Assembly (NCBI GenBank): GCA_048013815.1
Contig: CM106586.1
Location: forward strand, 19,902,001 to 19,966,000
Length of the DNA: 64,000 bases
Origin: Setoptus koraiensis
Lineage: Eukaryota; Arthropoda
Direction of reading: 5' to 3'
This document shows, one piece after another, positions 31,264 through 40,886 of this stretch. The stretch's first letter is position 1, and every line of letters begins with the position of its first letter. The translations under genes were made by a program, and so were the position numbers. A model generated the notes under the pieces. It saw only the letters and a program-made list of their open reading frames with translations, searched no databases and was not told the DNA's origin.

Positions 31264-32193
31264 ATGTTCCATTCAACTCTTAAGGGTGCCTCCTTTTCGG
31301 CTGGCCTTGTCATTGTTTGTTTCGTTGCTGCAACAATCGGTGCCAGCGAAGACGCAATAGATAGCAGCGGCCCCATCAGCAGCAGAGATGTCGCCGAACC
31401 CGATACAGAAATCCGAGACGATGCTCAAGTATTGAGATCACAACCAAACCACCAGCCAGCATCAGTGAGACGTGTAGTACCATTCAATGGACCATCAATG
31501 GCAGTGCCTCTGGCATCATCACGAGTAGCATCACCGGTTGTCGCACCAGTTGTTGCACCAGTTGTTGCACCAGTCGTTGCACCAGTTTCTGGGCCAGTCG
31601 CTGCACCGGTTGTTGCACCAGTTGTGTCGTCATCGCCGCTTGTTGCACGATCGCCAGTTGTTGCGCGATATCCGGTTGTTGCGCGAATTACGGTTGCCCC
31701 ACGATATCCGGTTGTTGCGCGATATCCGGTTGCCCCACGATATCCGGTTGTCCCAGTTTCTGGTCAGCGTGTGAACCGCAGAGTGGTGCGGCCCGTGAGC
31801 ACGGTGGTGCGACCTGTGGGCACAGTGGTGCGACCCGTGGGCACAGTGCGGGTGGGTACTGTACCAACACAAAACAGAGTAGGATACCAGCAACAAGTTC
31901 GAGGTCGCCCAGTGCCAGCGGCTTACCCGGGATACAACAGATATCAGACGGCTCTTGGCGGACTAACAGTGAACGTGAGCCCCAACTCTGGCCCATACCG
32001 ACCCGACTATCAAATCAATGGCCCATATCAGCCAGGTTACGGATACGAGCCAGTAAATGGGGTCTACGGCACTGGCTACAACACAGGTTACAACAACGGC
32101 TATGGATATAATAACGGCGGATATGTCAACGGCAACGGCTATGGATATGGTTACGGCGGAAGGCCTGGTTACAGGCCCGTAGCGGCACAATAG
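31264..32193 (+). CDS. Secreted Val-Ala-Pro / Tyr-Gly repeat protein (cuticle- or secretion-like)
   Basis: The first ATG after the TATA/initiator promoter opens a 309-residue single-exon frame. An N-terminal hydrophobic stretch (FSAGLVIVCFVAATIGAS, about 11-28) looks like a signal peptide with cleavage near GAS. An acidic segment and a dibasic-like VRR follow. Then come tandem blocks: VAPVVAPV repeats, ARYPVVAR/APRYPVV repeats, RPVGTVVRPVGT repeats, and a C-terminal Tyr/Gly/Asn-rich domain (GYNTGYNNGYGYNNGGY, GYGYGYGG). This composition is typical of arthropod structural secretions and cuticle proteins; no chitin-binding consensus is visible. Two overlapping AATAAA motifs follow the stop by about 65 nt. 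The gene is strongly supported; the structural role is inferred from composition. Confidence 0.85.
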   Translation: MFHSTLKGASFSAGLVIVCFVAATIGASEDAIDSSGPISSRDVAEPDTEIRDDAQVLRSQPNHQPASVRRVVPFNGPSMAVPLASSRVASPVVAPVVAPVVAPVVAPVSGPVAAPVVAPVVSSSPLVARSPVVARYPVVARITVAPRYPVVARYPVAPRYPVVPVSGQRVNRRVVRPVSTVVRPVGTVVRPVGTVRVGTVPTQNRVGYQQQVRGRPVPAAYPGYNRYQTALGGLTVNVSPNSGPYRPDYQINGPYQPGYGYEPVNGVYGTGYNTGYNNGYGYNNGGYVNGNGYGYGYGGRPGYRPVAAQ

Positions 32194-33975
32194 AATCGTC
32201 GGACAAGCAAGCAAACAGATTACCGTGAAGGCTGTCATGATAAGCGTGTCATGCTCTAATAAAATAAACTTAAAATTACACTTGCATTCAAAAGATCCCA
32301 AAACACATTTTCGATGCGATCATTTCCGGTCACTGCAAGCCATGGTGAGACAGCTTAATAGCCTCTGATGGTGGTTGGCCCGTCATTTGTTCCGGGACGC
32401 GCCAATCTAACGAGGTAAATCTCTTTTTCGCACACATCCATCGGCTTATTTTTGCCCTGTTTGCTCCGGAAAAATTGCAAAATTCTCAAGATTTTTTATA
32501 AATCCACGCGGCCAGCCGCGTGCACGTCCGTGATCGGGTATGCATAAGTTTTTTGCAAGTTTTTACATGCTACTTGTTAAGATTCTCTCAATTTCTCAAT
32601 TACTACCGTCGAAAATAGAGGCCATATAAGTCGCCCAGCAACAATGAACGATTCGGAATGAAGGAATGCAATCGATTTCGCTTCATCTATCGCATGAGAG
32701 TGCCCAATTTTCTTTAGAATCCCACAAATCTTGTTCCGAGGAGTTTTACCTTGAAGCACTTTCTCCTGCCGAGTGACTACAGCTCAATTTGTCTCGACGG
32801 CTCTCTGCCTGAGTAGCAGTTCAATCAATCGTTGCATGTACTGCCGAGGGTTTTCACTAATGCATCGTCCCAATTCGCACTGATGAAATCCCAATTTGAT
32901 CTCTGCTGAAAGTGGGCTCCAGTCAGTGTGCTATATCCGTGCTATGAGCGAACGTCTGCAATAGTTGAGCTACATTTGTGGTTGTAACTTATAACTTATA
33001 ACACAAGCAAGTGTTTCGATAGTTCAATTAGTTAGTTTCTTGTGATACATCATCAGCATCACACAGATGCTCCTTCTTGCAACTTGTTAGCGACAACGGT
33101 GAGACACCGTCGAGTGCAAAGTTTAGCAAAGTTGACTTTGTTTGATTGAGCAATTAGTCGAGGAGCTCGCCCGAAGCGATTTGAAAACTCATCTCGGTCT
33201 CGTCTGCTTTCAACTGCGCAGATATTATCCTCGATGCGATGTACCTGGTGACGAACAGGCTCAAAATTGAGACAATACCTCTTGTTCATATACGGTAGTC
33301 TACGGTAGAGCCAAGGACAATCGAGCAAAGAAATGTCAATTTATTAGACAGCACAGTATATGTAATTATTCAATGCAATTAAAAATGCGTAGTCTATCAT
33401 TAATACTTTACGCTCTAATGATCGCAACAAGAAAGTTATTTTTCTTTTTAGTTTTGCTAGGATCCATGATAGGAAGGAGCACATGATTGCAGATAGTACA
33501 CACTAAAATACTGTTTCACCACTGACTCAAAGTGACTGCTGATAAAAATAAAGCTAGAGACATAGTTAGATGCGAAAGAGAGACACCAAAGTGAGATATG
33601 AAAGTGTTGTCAAGTAGAACACCACATGATACGCCGATTCATTTTATTTTCGATAAGATTATGGTGATAACTCGAGTCTTCTTATCGCCTAACGTTCCAA
33701 CTATTTTTGCCCTGTGGAACAACAATGAATCAACAACAATCGGATACAATAGGATAGCAGAAAATACACAACATTTATTCTAATTTTCCATACATCCATA
33801 TCATCCATAAAAAAAAGATAGAGTTGTGCACCAGATCCAGAAGTACAAGGAGGACGAATAGCAAGCTAGCAATTCACTTTGATTGAGTCAGAATTATAAT
33901 TATTATTGTAAGGCGAAGACATCCATCAATTTCAGAACAATTATATACATTAAAATTCATCAAGTAGTTATCAAG
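32194..33975. other. Intergenic DNA before GILT
   Basis: No gene is supported in 1.8 kb. A short GC-rich palindrome (CACGCGGC-CA-GCCGCGTG, 32505-32522) follows a TATAAA at about 32496. The rest is AT-rich unique sequence. Confidence 0.5.
32258..32268 (+). terminator. Polyadenylation signals of the repeat-protein gene
   Basis: Two overlapping AATAAA motifs, about 65 nt past the stop. Confidence 0.75.
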
Positions 33976-35237
33976 ATGAGATTCGAATGCATCTTTCTCG
34001 TTGCAGCAATCATTATTGCGGTAAGACGCGTGACAACTGACTGCAACTCCATCGAAAACTCCAAGGACCAAATATTTCAATAATTTTCTTCTCTTGACCT
34101 TTACAGATTGTTCAATTATCTTACGCAGGTCGATGCAGACGAGAAAATGACGAGAAGGTCAAGGTGAAAGTTCTCTATGAAAGCCTTTGTCCTGACAGCA
34201 AAAGATTCTGGTGAGTATAGTTTAGATTTGGGTTCCATAGCTCGATTGGCCAGATTTGATTATGTTAAAAAAAAAAAATTCATCTGATGTATTTAATTAT
34301 ATCGTCGCTATTGTTGACGTCTCATTAGGACAAATCAAATTGCCCCCGCTTACGCATCATTATCCTCAATAATGGATGTCGAGCCGATAGCTTTCGGTCA
34401 TGCTAGTATCAAAGATGACAACTCTATGGAGTGTCAACACGGTCAGGCAGAATGTATTGGAAACCGAATTCACGTAAGTAACCGAAATATACAACTCATT
34501 TTAAAAGCAAACGTCCGGTCGCCCACATTGATTTATCTCTATTTGCAATATATTTACTTTGTTTTCTTCTAATAGGCTTGCATAATCAACTTGGAACCTA
34601 GTCAGAAGCGAATGATTGAAACCATCGATTGTATATTCCGAAACTTCAGAAGAGGTGACTGGACTAAGCAGGCGAAACAGGTAAGTCTGAGTGCCTGGAA
34701 ATCCTCTCAATCTACAGAATTACTTACAAAATCGTTTTGATATTGAATATTTGTTCTCAATTTGACTAACTACATGCCAGTGTGTCGAGGAAAAGACCAG
34801 CCTAACTTGGTTCTCCGTCTACGACGATTGTGCCATGAAACAAAAGGGTAAGTTTATTTCGTCCGCACCGAACACATCATTTGATAACAGACAATTCAAT
34901 TCAATTGAGCCTGATCAATCTTCCTGATCTACTCACTCTATCTCACAGGCTTTGATTTGATGAGGGAAAACAGCAAAATCACCGGAAATGTGGGCTACGT
35001 TCCTGGCATACTAGTCAATGGCGTTGGCGGAGAGGAGGTACAAAGTCAAGCAGAGTACAATCTGGCTAGATATGTTTGCAAACTTTACAAGGTAAATTAT
35101 CACCATAGAGACCTCCGTTCCCAAATATCTAAATTGAGCAAGTATATCCAACGAAGTGACCAATCAATGTCTCTTTTTCACCCCGCCTGCTCACCCAGGG
35201 TACCAATCGCCCAGCAAGTTGCCCGGCAAAGGCCTAA
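33976..35237 (+). CDS. Gamma-interferon-inducible lysosomal thiol reductase (GILT) with CxxS site
   Basis: Seven exons (33976-34020, 34107-34210, 34329-34473, 34576-34680, 34781-34847, 34949-35091, 35199-35237), all with GT..AG ends and consistent phases, encode 215 residues. A signal peptide is formed across exons 1-2 (MRFECIFLVAAIIIA-IVQLSYA). The thioredoxin-like strand VKVLYESLCPDS places the active site at 43-46 as CPDS, where vertebrate GILT has CxxC. The family signature CQHGxxECxGNxxxxC is intact at 85-100. The conserved tail ends CKLYKGTNRPASCP. GILTs reduce disulfides in endolysosomes. The CxxS form, known in several invertebrate GILTs, keeps the nucleophilic cysteine but lacks the resolving one, which may alter the mechanism toward isomerase or mixed-disulfide chemistry. 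The gene sits just upstream of PSMA6 on the same strand. Confidence 0.95.
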
Positions 35238-35657
35238 TCCCAAGATCCGAACTAGTTAGGCCCGACAAATTTTGCTCACCAGCTCATTTCGATTGAGATC
35301 ATGGACCAAATAATAAATTTAAACCTTATAATGTGATCTTTTCGCTAAAGTTTGTTGCATCAGCCTATGAGATATTTCTTTTTTCTTTTAAAAAATTTTT
35401 TTTTCCTTCGAATGTCGCGCCTTTTCGAGAGCGCAACTAAAGTGCGAAAATCATCTGGCATCGGCACAAATGTGCACAAGTGCTCACTGTCGTAAAAAGC
35501 TCACCTGACTGTAATTCTAGCATTAGATTTTAGAAATTCGATCCAATCGCCATTCAGATTCGAGGAGTTGTCCAAACAATATTGGTTTTCTCTTTGATAT
35601 AATTCCCTAATTAACTCGTTATCAATCTACAGCATCTTGTCTTGTCAATTTTGAAAA
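35238..35657. other. Short spacer between GILT and PSMA6
   Basis: Holds the GILT 3' UTR with AATAAA at 35312, then a T-rich tract and the likely TATA-less promoter of PSMA6. No gene. Confidence 0.5.
35312..35317 (+). terminator. Polyadenylation signal of GILT
   Basis: AATAAA, 75 nt past the stop. Confidence 0.7.
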
Positions 35658-36507
35658 ATGTCACGTGGATCTAGCGCCGGTTTTGATCGTCACATCACCA
35701 TCTTCTCGCCCGAGGGACGTCTCTATCAAGTTGGTTAGTATTCAAACAAAAACAATAATTGCTGTACTTGTAAATCAAACACTCTAGCCACTCACTAAAT
35801 TCATCCGACGATTATCCGTCCCAATCAATGCCCATCATGCAAACACTCCAGAGTATGCATTCAAGGCAATCAATCAGGCAGGTATCACCTCAATTGGACT
35901 CAAAGGCACGGAGAGCGTTTGTGTTGTGTCCCAGAAGAAGGTCGCCGACAAGTCAATAGATTCTGGCTCGATATCCCATATATTCCGCCTAACAAACACA
36001 ATCGGATGCTCGATCACGGGCAATCTGCCCGACTGCTATTCACAAATTCAACGAGCCCGCTACGAGGCCGCCAATTATGAGCACAAATTCGGCCACTCTA
36101 TTCCAGTTGAGACACTCACCAGGAGGTTAGCCGACATTGCTCAAGTTTACACACAAAACGCAGAAATGAGGCCTTTAGGTACCAGTATGATGCTAATAGC
36201 GTGCCCGGACGGAAAACCATCCTTATACAAGACCGATCCCGCCGGTTATTATTGTGGATACAGAGGATGCTCAGTTGGCGTTAAATCAGTTGAATGCTCC
36301 AATTACTTAGAGAAAAAGCTGAAAAAGAAACAGGACTATAACAAGACAGAAACAGTGGAGCTGGCTATCAGGGCATTGAGTCAAACTCTTGGAATAGATT
36401 TCAAGCCATCCGAGTTACAAGTGGGTCAAGTAGACAAATCTGGTGTATTTAAAATTCTCAGTGAGCAAGAGATTGAAGAGCATTTGAACGCTATATCTAT
36501 GGGTTGA
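35658..36507 (+). CDS. PSMA6: Proteasome 20S subunit alpha type-6
   Basis: Two exons (35658-35733 and 35852-36507, phase 1, acceptor CACTCCAG) give 243 residues, close to the 246 of human PSMA6. The N-terminus MSRGSSAGFDRHITIFSPEG, then RLYQVEYAFKAI, is the alpha-subunit H0/YxVEYA signature almost unchanged from vertebrates. NAEMRPLG and DPAGYYCGYR are further alpha-6 marks. It is a structural subunit of the outer heptameric ring of the 20S core and helps form the gated channel; alpha subunits lack the catalytic Thr. The C-terminus contains LEKKLKKKQDY and the FKPSELQVG block as expected. The gene converges with the hyccin-family gene; their poly(A) signals are only about 40 bp apart. Confidence 0.98.
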
Positions 36508-36549
36508 TCGCGGCGCCTAATTGTTAGGTCATGGATGAATGCAAATTGA

Positions 36550-36555
36550 AATAAA
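36550..36555 (+). terminator. Polyadenylation signal of PSMA6
   Basis: AATAAA, 43 nt past the stop. Confidence 0.7.
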
Positions 36556-36592
36556 ATAAGGTGCAGTTCAGTATTGTCGCTTAAGTACAGGT

Positions 36593-36598
36593 TTTATT
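36593..36598 (-). terminator. Candidate polyadenylation signal of the hyccin-family gene
   Basis: AATAAA on the minus strand, about 370 nt past the stop; the two convergent transcripts would end within tens of bases of each other. Confidence 0.45.
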
Positions 36599-36964
36599 GA
36601 TGATATTGAGATACCGGTTATTGGTGGCTAGCGAATTGAACTGACTACCACGCTTAAGCATAATATTTTGTATTTACAGTATGGATATTTGATAGATATT
36701 CTTTCAATATCAGCTATTTCACACAGATTAGAACTCTAGGGGAGAGTAGACCAAACCCTGCGATTTCTATTCCTTAATGATGTGGAGATTGCGTAATATC
36801 CGGCTGCATTTTTAATGAATTGATTATTGCACCCGTGATCTATTTGATTGTGAGAAGGGCGAAATAGAAAGAGAGTTATAGTCTTAATTATACTTCCATA
36901 ATCTCTTGTTGAGCGGTATGTTATAATCATTGAACTCAGACTGCTCTCAGATTTCGATCATCAT

Positions 36965-37609
36965 CTACATATCATCTAATATACTTACAAGAAGAACGTC
37001 TGAATACAAACACGTGGAAGCTTTGTCGTGGATATCATTTATAGCCACCTGGGCCAAGTCTCGATTCCCTCTTTGAATACAATTATATAGACAATGTGTT
37101 AGCTCGACTAGAAATTTAGACGACAAAGGCACTCCGACGAGGATTCTTGAGCATAATTTGCAAATGTAAATAATGTACTGACTAGGTATCCTGCTCATAT
37201 GCTGCGAATAAATAGCAAGTATACGTCGTAAAATATTCATTTTGTTTTTTGCACAAATCGTCTCAACTGGATCATGGCTTTCTAAATTATAAATAACTAG
37301 TAATAATTGATCAACCATGTCGTCTCTATTGATGAGACTAACGCTAACAAGAGAAGGAACAAAAATCATTGTGAATGTATGTAGTTGTTCGTCGTTAGAC
37401 CTAGCGAGTTTGAGTAGATGCTTGCATAGTGTAGACATCTTTTGAGATTCTAATTTTGACTCCATAACAATATCCAATAGTTTGTCCAAAGTCCACCCCC
37501 TAAAAACCAATGGTAGATTATCAATTAGCTTTTCCAAATCCAGTGGATTCGTGGGCTGGTGTGCTATTTCGGGTGGAAGGGTTTTCAGATTTGGATTTGA
37601 AGTGGCCAT
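36965..37609 (-). CDS. Hyccin (FAM126) family protein, short form
   Basis: A 214-residue frame matches the hyccin core. Recognisable blocks are EQLHTFTMIFVPSLV, LLVIYNLE, NKMNILRRILAIYS, SQYIIYICKLCSRI, VPLSSKFLVELTHCLYN and GNRDLAQVAINDIHDKA. Hyccin is a helical subunit of the plasma-membrane complex with TTC7 and EFR3 that recruits phosphatidylinositol 4-kinase III alpha (family knowledge). Human hyccin is over 500 residues and has a long disordered tail absent here. The last codons read CTT CTT GTA AGT, which is also a perfect GTAAGT donor. The protein may therefore continue in a further exon I could not place, or end at LLVSILDDM. The first 18 residues closely resemble those of the unrelated MPDU1 gene 2.4 kb away (see findings). 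It is divergent from DcpS, sharing a 400-bp promoter interval. Confidence 0.8.
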   Translation of the reverse strand: MATSNPNLKTLPPEIAHQPTNPLDLEKLIDNLPLVFRGWTLDKLLDIVMESKLESQKMSTLCKHLLKLARSNDEQLHTFTMIFVPSLVSVSLINRDDMVDQLLLVIYNLESHDPVETICAKNKMNILRRILAIYSQHMSRIPSQYIIYICKLCSRILVGVPLSSKFLVELTHCLYNCIQRGNRDLAQVAINDIHDKASTCLYSDVLLVSILDDM

Positions 37610-38006
37610 GCCTGTTAGGTGATAACTGTTTTAGTTCTTTGAATATATTATTAAAGTTAAATAAATAATGATTACTACTCTATCAATGTTCCTATGAAGC
37701 CTAAGTTTTACTCATGAGTAAGCATTAATTGTATAAATGGACTGTTCCTTATGTAACAACATGTTTTACAGTGCCAAGTGAACATCGATATGATGAGAAA
37801 TTTATCAAAACATCTGACAGCGCTTCGGATGCATGAGTGATATCGTGTTCAGGTATTTTGTTTTTGTTCTGCGCAAATCATAGGGCGTAGCAATAATTTT
37901 AAACTTTCCCCATCAATCTTTCCGTATGTAATAATGGTGTGAATAATATATCCCCTTTTGGTTAATCAGCAATTTAATTATTGGTTTCAAAAAAGTAGTA
38001 ACAATT
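37610..38006. promoter_or_regulatory. Bidirectional promoter interval of hyccin-like and DcpS genes
   Basis: 397 bp of unique AT-rich sequence separate the two divergent start codons. No TATA at canonical distance is clear, so a shared TATA-less promoter is inferred. Confidence 0.45.
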
Positions 38007-38978
38007 ATGATGAATTTGGGCGGTGACACTGGCGGTACGTGTAGCGTCGACCAGAAAGTATCAGTGCATGACGAAAAAGAAGTTCACCTGTCGAAATTTG
38101 AGTTCATTAGGATCTTGGAAGCATCGGTCAATCATAAAATGATCACGTTTGAGGCCCTATACAAAGGCCAAAAGGCCGTTATCAGATTGGAGAAGACAAT
38201 ACTAGATGAGCAGTCGATTTATGAGTTGCTCAAGGATCAGGGATGTGTTATAGAGAGAGATTTTCACAATGACATATATGGTAATTATTTCTCTTTTCCG
38301 TCTGGATTAGCCAAAAGTTTAACTAGCATAAAAACTACCCTCATACATCCTGCCACAGAAGCCGTCATCATCAAATATACCAAACACGAGCGTTCTCTCA
38401 TCAATGAAACTAGCGAGGATTATTACAAATTTGTAGAAGATCATATACTAAAGCGAATTGGCCCAGAAAAAGAGTCAATTCGTTGGATATATCAGATTTT
38501 AGAGCACAAATCAGAACAAGAAAGGGTTATTTTTGATTTGCAAGACGAGGAGAATGGTTTCATGATGCTGCCAGATCTTAAGTGGGGAGGAACCATTGAT
38601 GATCTCTACATGTTAGCCATCTGTTACAGACGTGATATCAAATCTTTGAGAGATCTAAATGGTCGACATCTGACGCTACTAAACAATATTCTATCCAAAG
38701 GCACGGAAGTTATTTGCTCCAAATATAATATAAGGAAAGGAAATCTCAGGGTATACATTCATTACCTCCCATCATTCTACCATTTCCATGTGCATTTCAA
38801 GAATGTCGGTGGCTCTAGCCAATCAGAAAGCTCTGATCGCGACAATCTACTAGTGACCGTTATAAACAATATTATGTTACGTGACGACTACTACCAGAAG
38901 GCGACACTGACCTTCCCATTGTCGCATCTAGACCCTCTATTCGAAATTTACCAAAACCGAGACAGAAGCGACAAATGA
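38007..38978 (+). CDS. DCPS: Scavenger mRNA-decapping enzyme DcpS
   Basis: A single-exon frame of 323 residues. The HIT motif lies in YLPSFYHFHVHFK with histidines 259, 261 and 263; His261 corresponds to the catalytic central histidine. Upstream hallmarks are LPDLKWGG, AICYRRDIKSLRDL and HLTLLNNIL, and the N-terminal dimerisation domain precedes them. DcpS hydrolyses the residual m7GpppN cap left after 3'-to-5' mRNA decay. The length is close to the human enzyme (337). AATAAA lies 330 nt past the stop. No intron is visible, unlike vertebrate DCPS. Confidence 0.97.
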   Translation: MMNLGGDTGGTCSVDQKVSVHDEKEVHLSKFEFIRILEASVNHKMITFEALYKGQKAVIRLEKTILDEQSIYELLKDQGCVIERDFHNDIYGNYFSFPSGLAKSLTSIKTTLIHPATEAVIIKYTKHERSLINETSEDYYKFVEDHILKRIGPEKESIRWIYQILEHKSEQERVIFDLQDEENGFMMLPDLKWGGTIDDLYMLAICYRRDIKSLRDLNGRHLTLLNNILSKGTEVICSKYNIRKGNLRVYIHYLPSFYHFHVHFKNVGGSSQSESSDRDNLLVTVINNIMLRDDYYQKATLTFPLSHLDPLFEIYQNRDRSDK

Positions 38979-40031
38979 CTGACTTGCCCATTCAGCTCAT
39001 CTAGTGATAGACGCCACTTTCCTTGCGAGTTTCCGTAATGCAAGTGAACAACTCTCATTGAGCCTGTCTTTACAATGCTCGCATACTCAACTCAGTGGGT
39101 GTTCATTTTCTATTTGGTTTCTAGCTGGTGACATAGACAAAACAGGCAACTCAACTGTCGCTTTCACGGATAAATTACGTGGTACGAGATTTAGCGTATT
39201 CATTGGGGCACAAGACAATACTCTACACCGTCCGCCCGCCCCCGTAATTTGTTTATGGCAGCGACTGTAACTGTCAATCAGGTGAGAGTCTACTCTTCTC
39301 ATCGCATAATAAAGACGATTGAGGAAAGTTCAAAAACTAATTGCCACTATCCGAGGATTGCGCAGAAACAACAAATCACCTGATGTGTCCTTCTCAATTA
39401 TTTTCAGTGTGTATTTTTCTTCATCATCCCCTGTTTGTTGTCCACTTGAAGAGCTTGGCAACGAGAAACGTGTTCTTGCACCTCGTTACTACTCAAGGGT
39501 TTATTTTCAAAACAGGGTATCGCCTACTGCGTGATTATTCACCTCCGTCACCGCCGGCCAGTTTGCGGAGTAACGGCGCGCGGCTCACGCCTTTTTCTCG
39601 CCTAGTTTTCCCTTTGAGCTCGCCACAAAAAGGACCGGATATTTTGATTTTAGCACAAGATAATGTTACTTTTCTAGATTTTTTCCGTCGTCGATGTGTT
39701 CTCTCGCGATGGAACCTCTCAGTGAGTTGAGTTTTTCGTTCGCCATTTAACGTCTGAAAGGGGGCGTGAACCGCACAGTTCGTCGGAACTAGAAACGAAG
39801 CAGGTGAATTGGATCACCCTGCTGATACCCAATACCCTGTTTTTGAAAATCAGACTCATGGAGAAAAATAAAACAAATTGATCAACCACCCTACGGATAA
39901 TCTGTCTTACTCGTCTTACAGCAACATTATTCAGGAGTCATGGTAATGAACTAAACTCTGGCTTACCAACAACTGATATTTGATTTTAAATAAATTCAAG
40001 GATCTATACATACAACTATTACTAAATCAAC
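38979..40031. other. DcpS 3' UTR and MPDU1 upstream region
   Basis: No gene is supported. Between 39540 and 39800 the sequence is richer in CG and in C/T tracts than its flanks, compatible with a TATA-less promoter. Confidence 0.45.
39308..39313 (+). terminator. Polyadenylation signal of DcpS
   Basis: AATAAA, 330 nt past the stop. Confidence 0.5.
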
Positions 40032-40808
40032 ATGGCCACTTCAAATCCAATCTTGAAGAACTTCCCACCGGAGATCACATATCAAACCATGGATGTCTGT
40101 AAGAAGTTGTACGAAACTAAATGCTGTCACGATCTTATTCACCACTTGAATATTGCAGATGATTGCATGAAAGTCTTTGGTGCTAAAACACTGGGCTACG
40201 GTATCATAGTTGGAGCCTCAGCAGTCAAATTGCCTCAAGTATGGAAAATATTCTCCACAAAGAGTGGGGCAGGCATCACTGTACTTGGTGTCATACTTGA
40301 GTTACTGGCTATTACATTCAATGCCTCGTACAGCTTTAGGAAAGACTTTCCTTTCTCGGCTTGGGGAGAGGCCATATTCCTAGCTATTGAGACTGGCATG
40401 ATAGCCTTCTTAGTTTTGTTCTACAGTGGCAAAAAGCTACAATCGTTTGTGTTCTCTCTCATCTATGGAATTATTATTTATTCATTACTATTCCTGGTGT
40501 CTGTGGAGACACTCTGGTGGCTTCAGTCTACTGTTTTACCAATGTCTATCATAGGAAAAAGTATACAAGTCGTTAAGAATTACCAAGCAGGCCACACTGG
40601 ACAAATATCTGCAGTGACAGCTTGGAGCATTTTAATCGGATCATTGGCAAGAGTTTTCACAACCATCCAAGAAACTGGTGACATGTTAACTGCTGTTACG
40701 TTTGCTTGCTCTTCAGCAGCGAATGCCGTGATCGCACTTCAAATTGTCTACTATTGGAAGGCAACCACGAAGCATATTGAGATGGCCAAGAAGAAGAAGA
40801 AAAATTAG
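40032..40808 (+). CDS. MPDU1: Mannose-P-dolichol utilization defect 1 protein
   Basis: A single-exon frame of 258 residues. Family blocks are GASAVKLPQVWKIF (first PQ-loop, Pro68-Gln69), FPFSAWGEAIFLAIET, NYQAGHTGQISAVTA and GSLARVFTTIQETGD, with about seven membrane segments. The C-terminus MAKKKKKN fits ER retention. MPDU1 (Lec35) is an ER membrane protein needed for use of dolichol-phosphate mannose and glucose in N-glycan, GPI and C-mannose synthesis. The first 18 residues (MATSNPILKNFPPEITYQ) differ from the usual MPDU1 start and resemble those of the hyccin-family gene. The 3' end faces the Sec20-like gene, with 78 bp between the stops. Confidence 0.96.
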   Translation: MATSNPILKNFPPEITYQTMDVCKKLYETKCCHDLIHHLNIADDCMKVFGAKTLGYGIIVGASAVKLPQVWKIFSTKSGAGITVLGVILELLAITFNASYSFRKDFPFSAWGEAIFLAIETGMIAFLVLFYSGKKLQSFVFSLIYGIIIYSLLFLVSVETLWWLQSTVLPMSIIGKSIQVVKNYQAGHTGQISAVTAWSILIGSLARVFTTIQETGDMLTAVTFACSSAANAVIALQIVYYWKATTKHIEMAKKKKKN

Positions 40809-40886
40809 ATTGTTTTAATTAACACTTTTAACACTGGCATATTACTTAGACTTGTTATATGTATAGATATAGTGAGCCAGATCATT

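Noticed and set aside
39004-39730. Frames of 88-129 residues between DcpS and MPDU1
   Set aside because: They lie in the likely DcpS 3' UTR and MPDU1 promoter, with no recognisable sequence.
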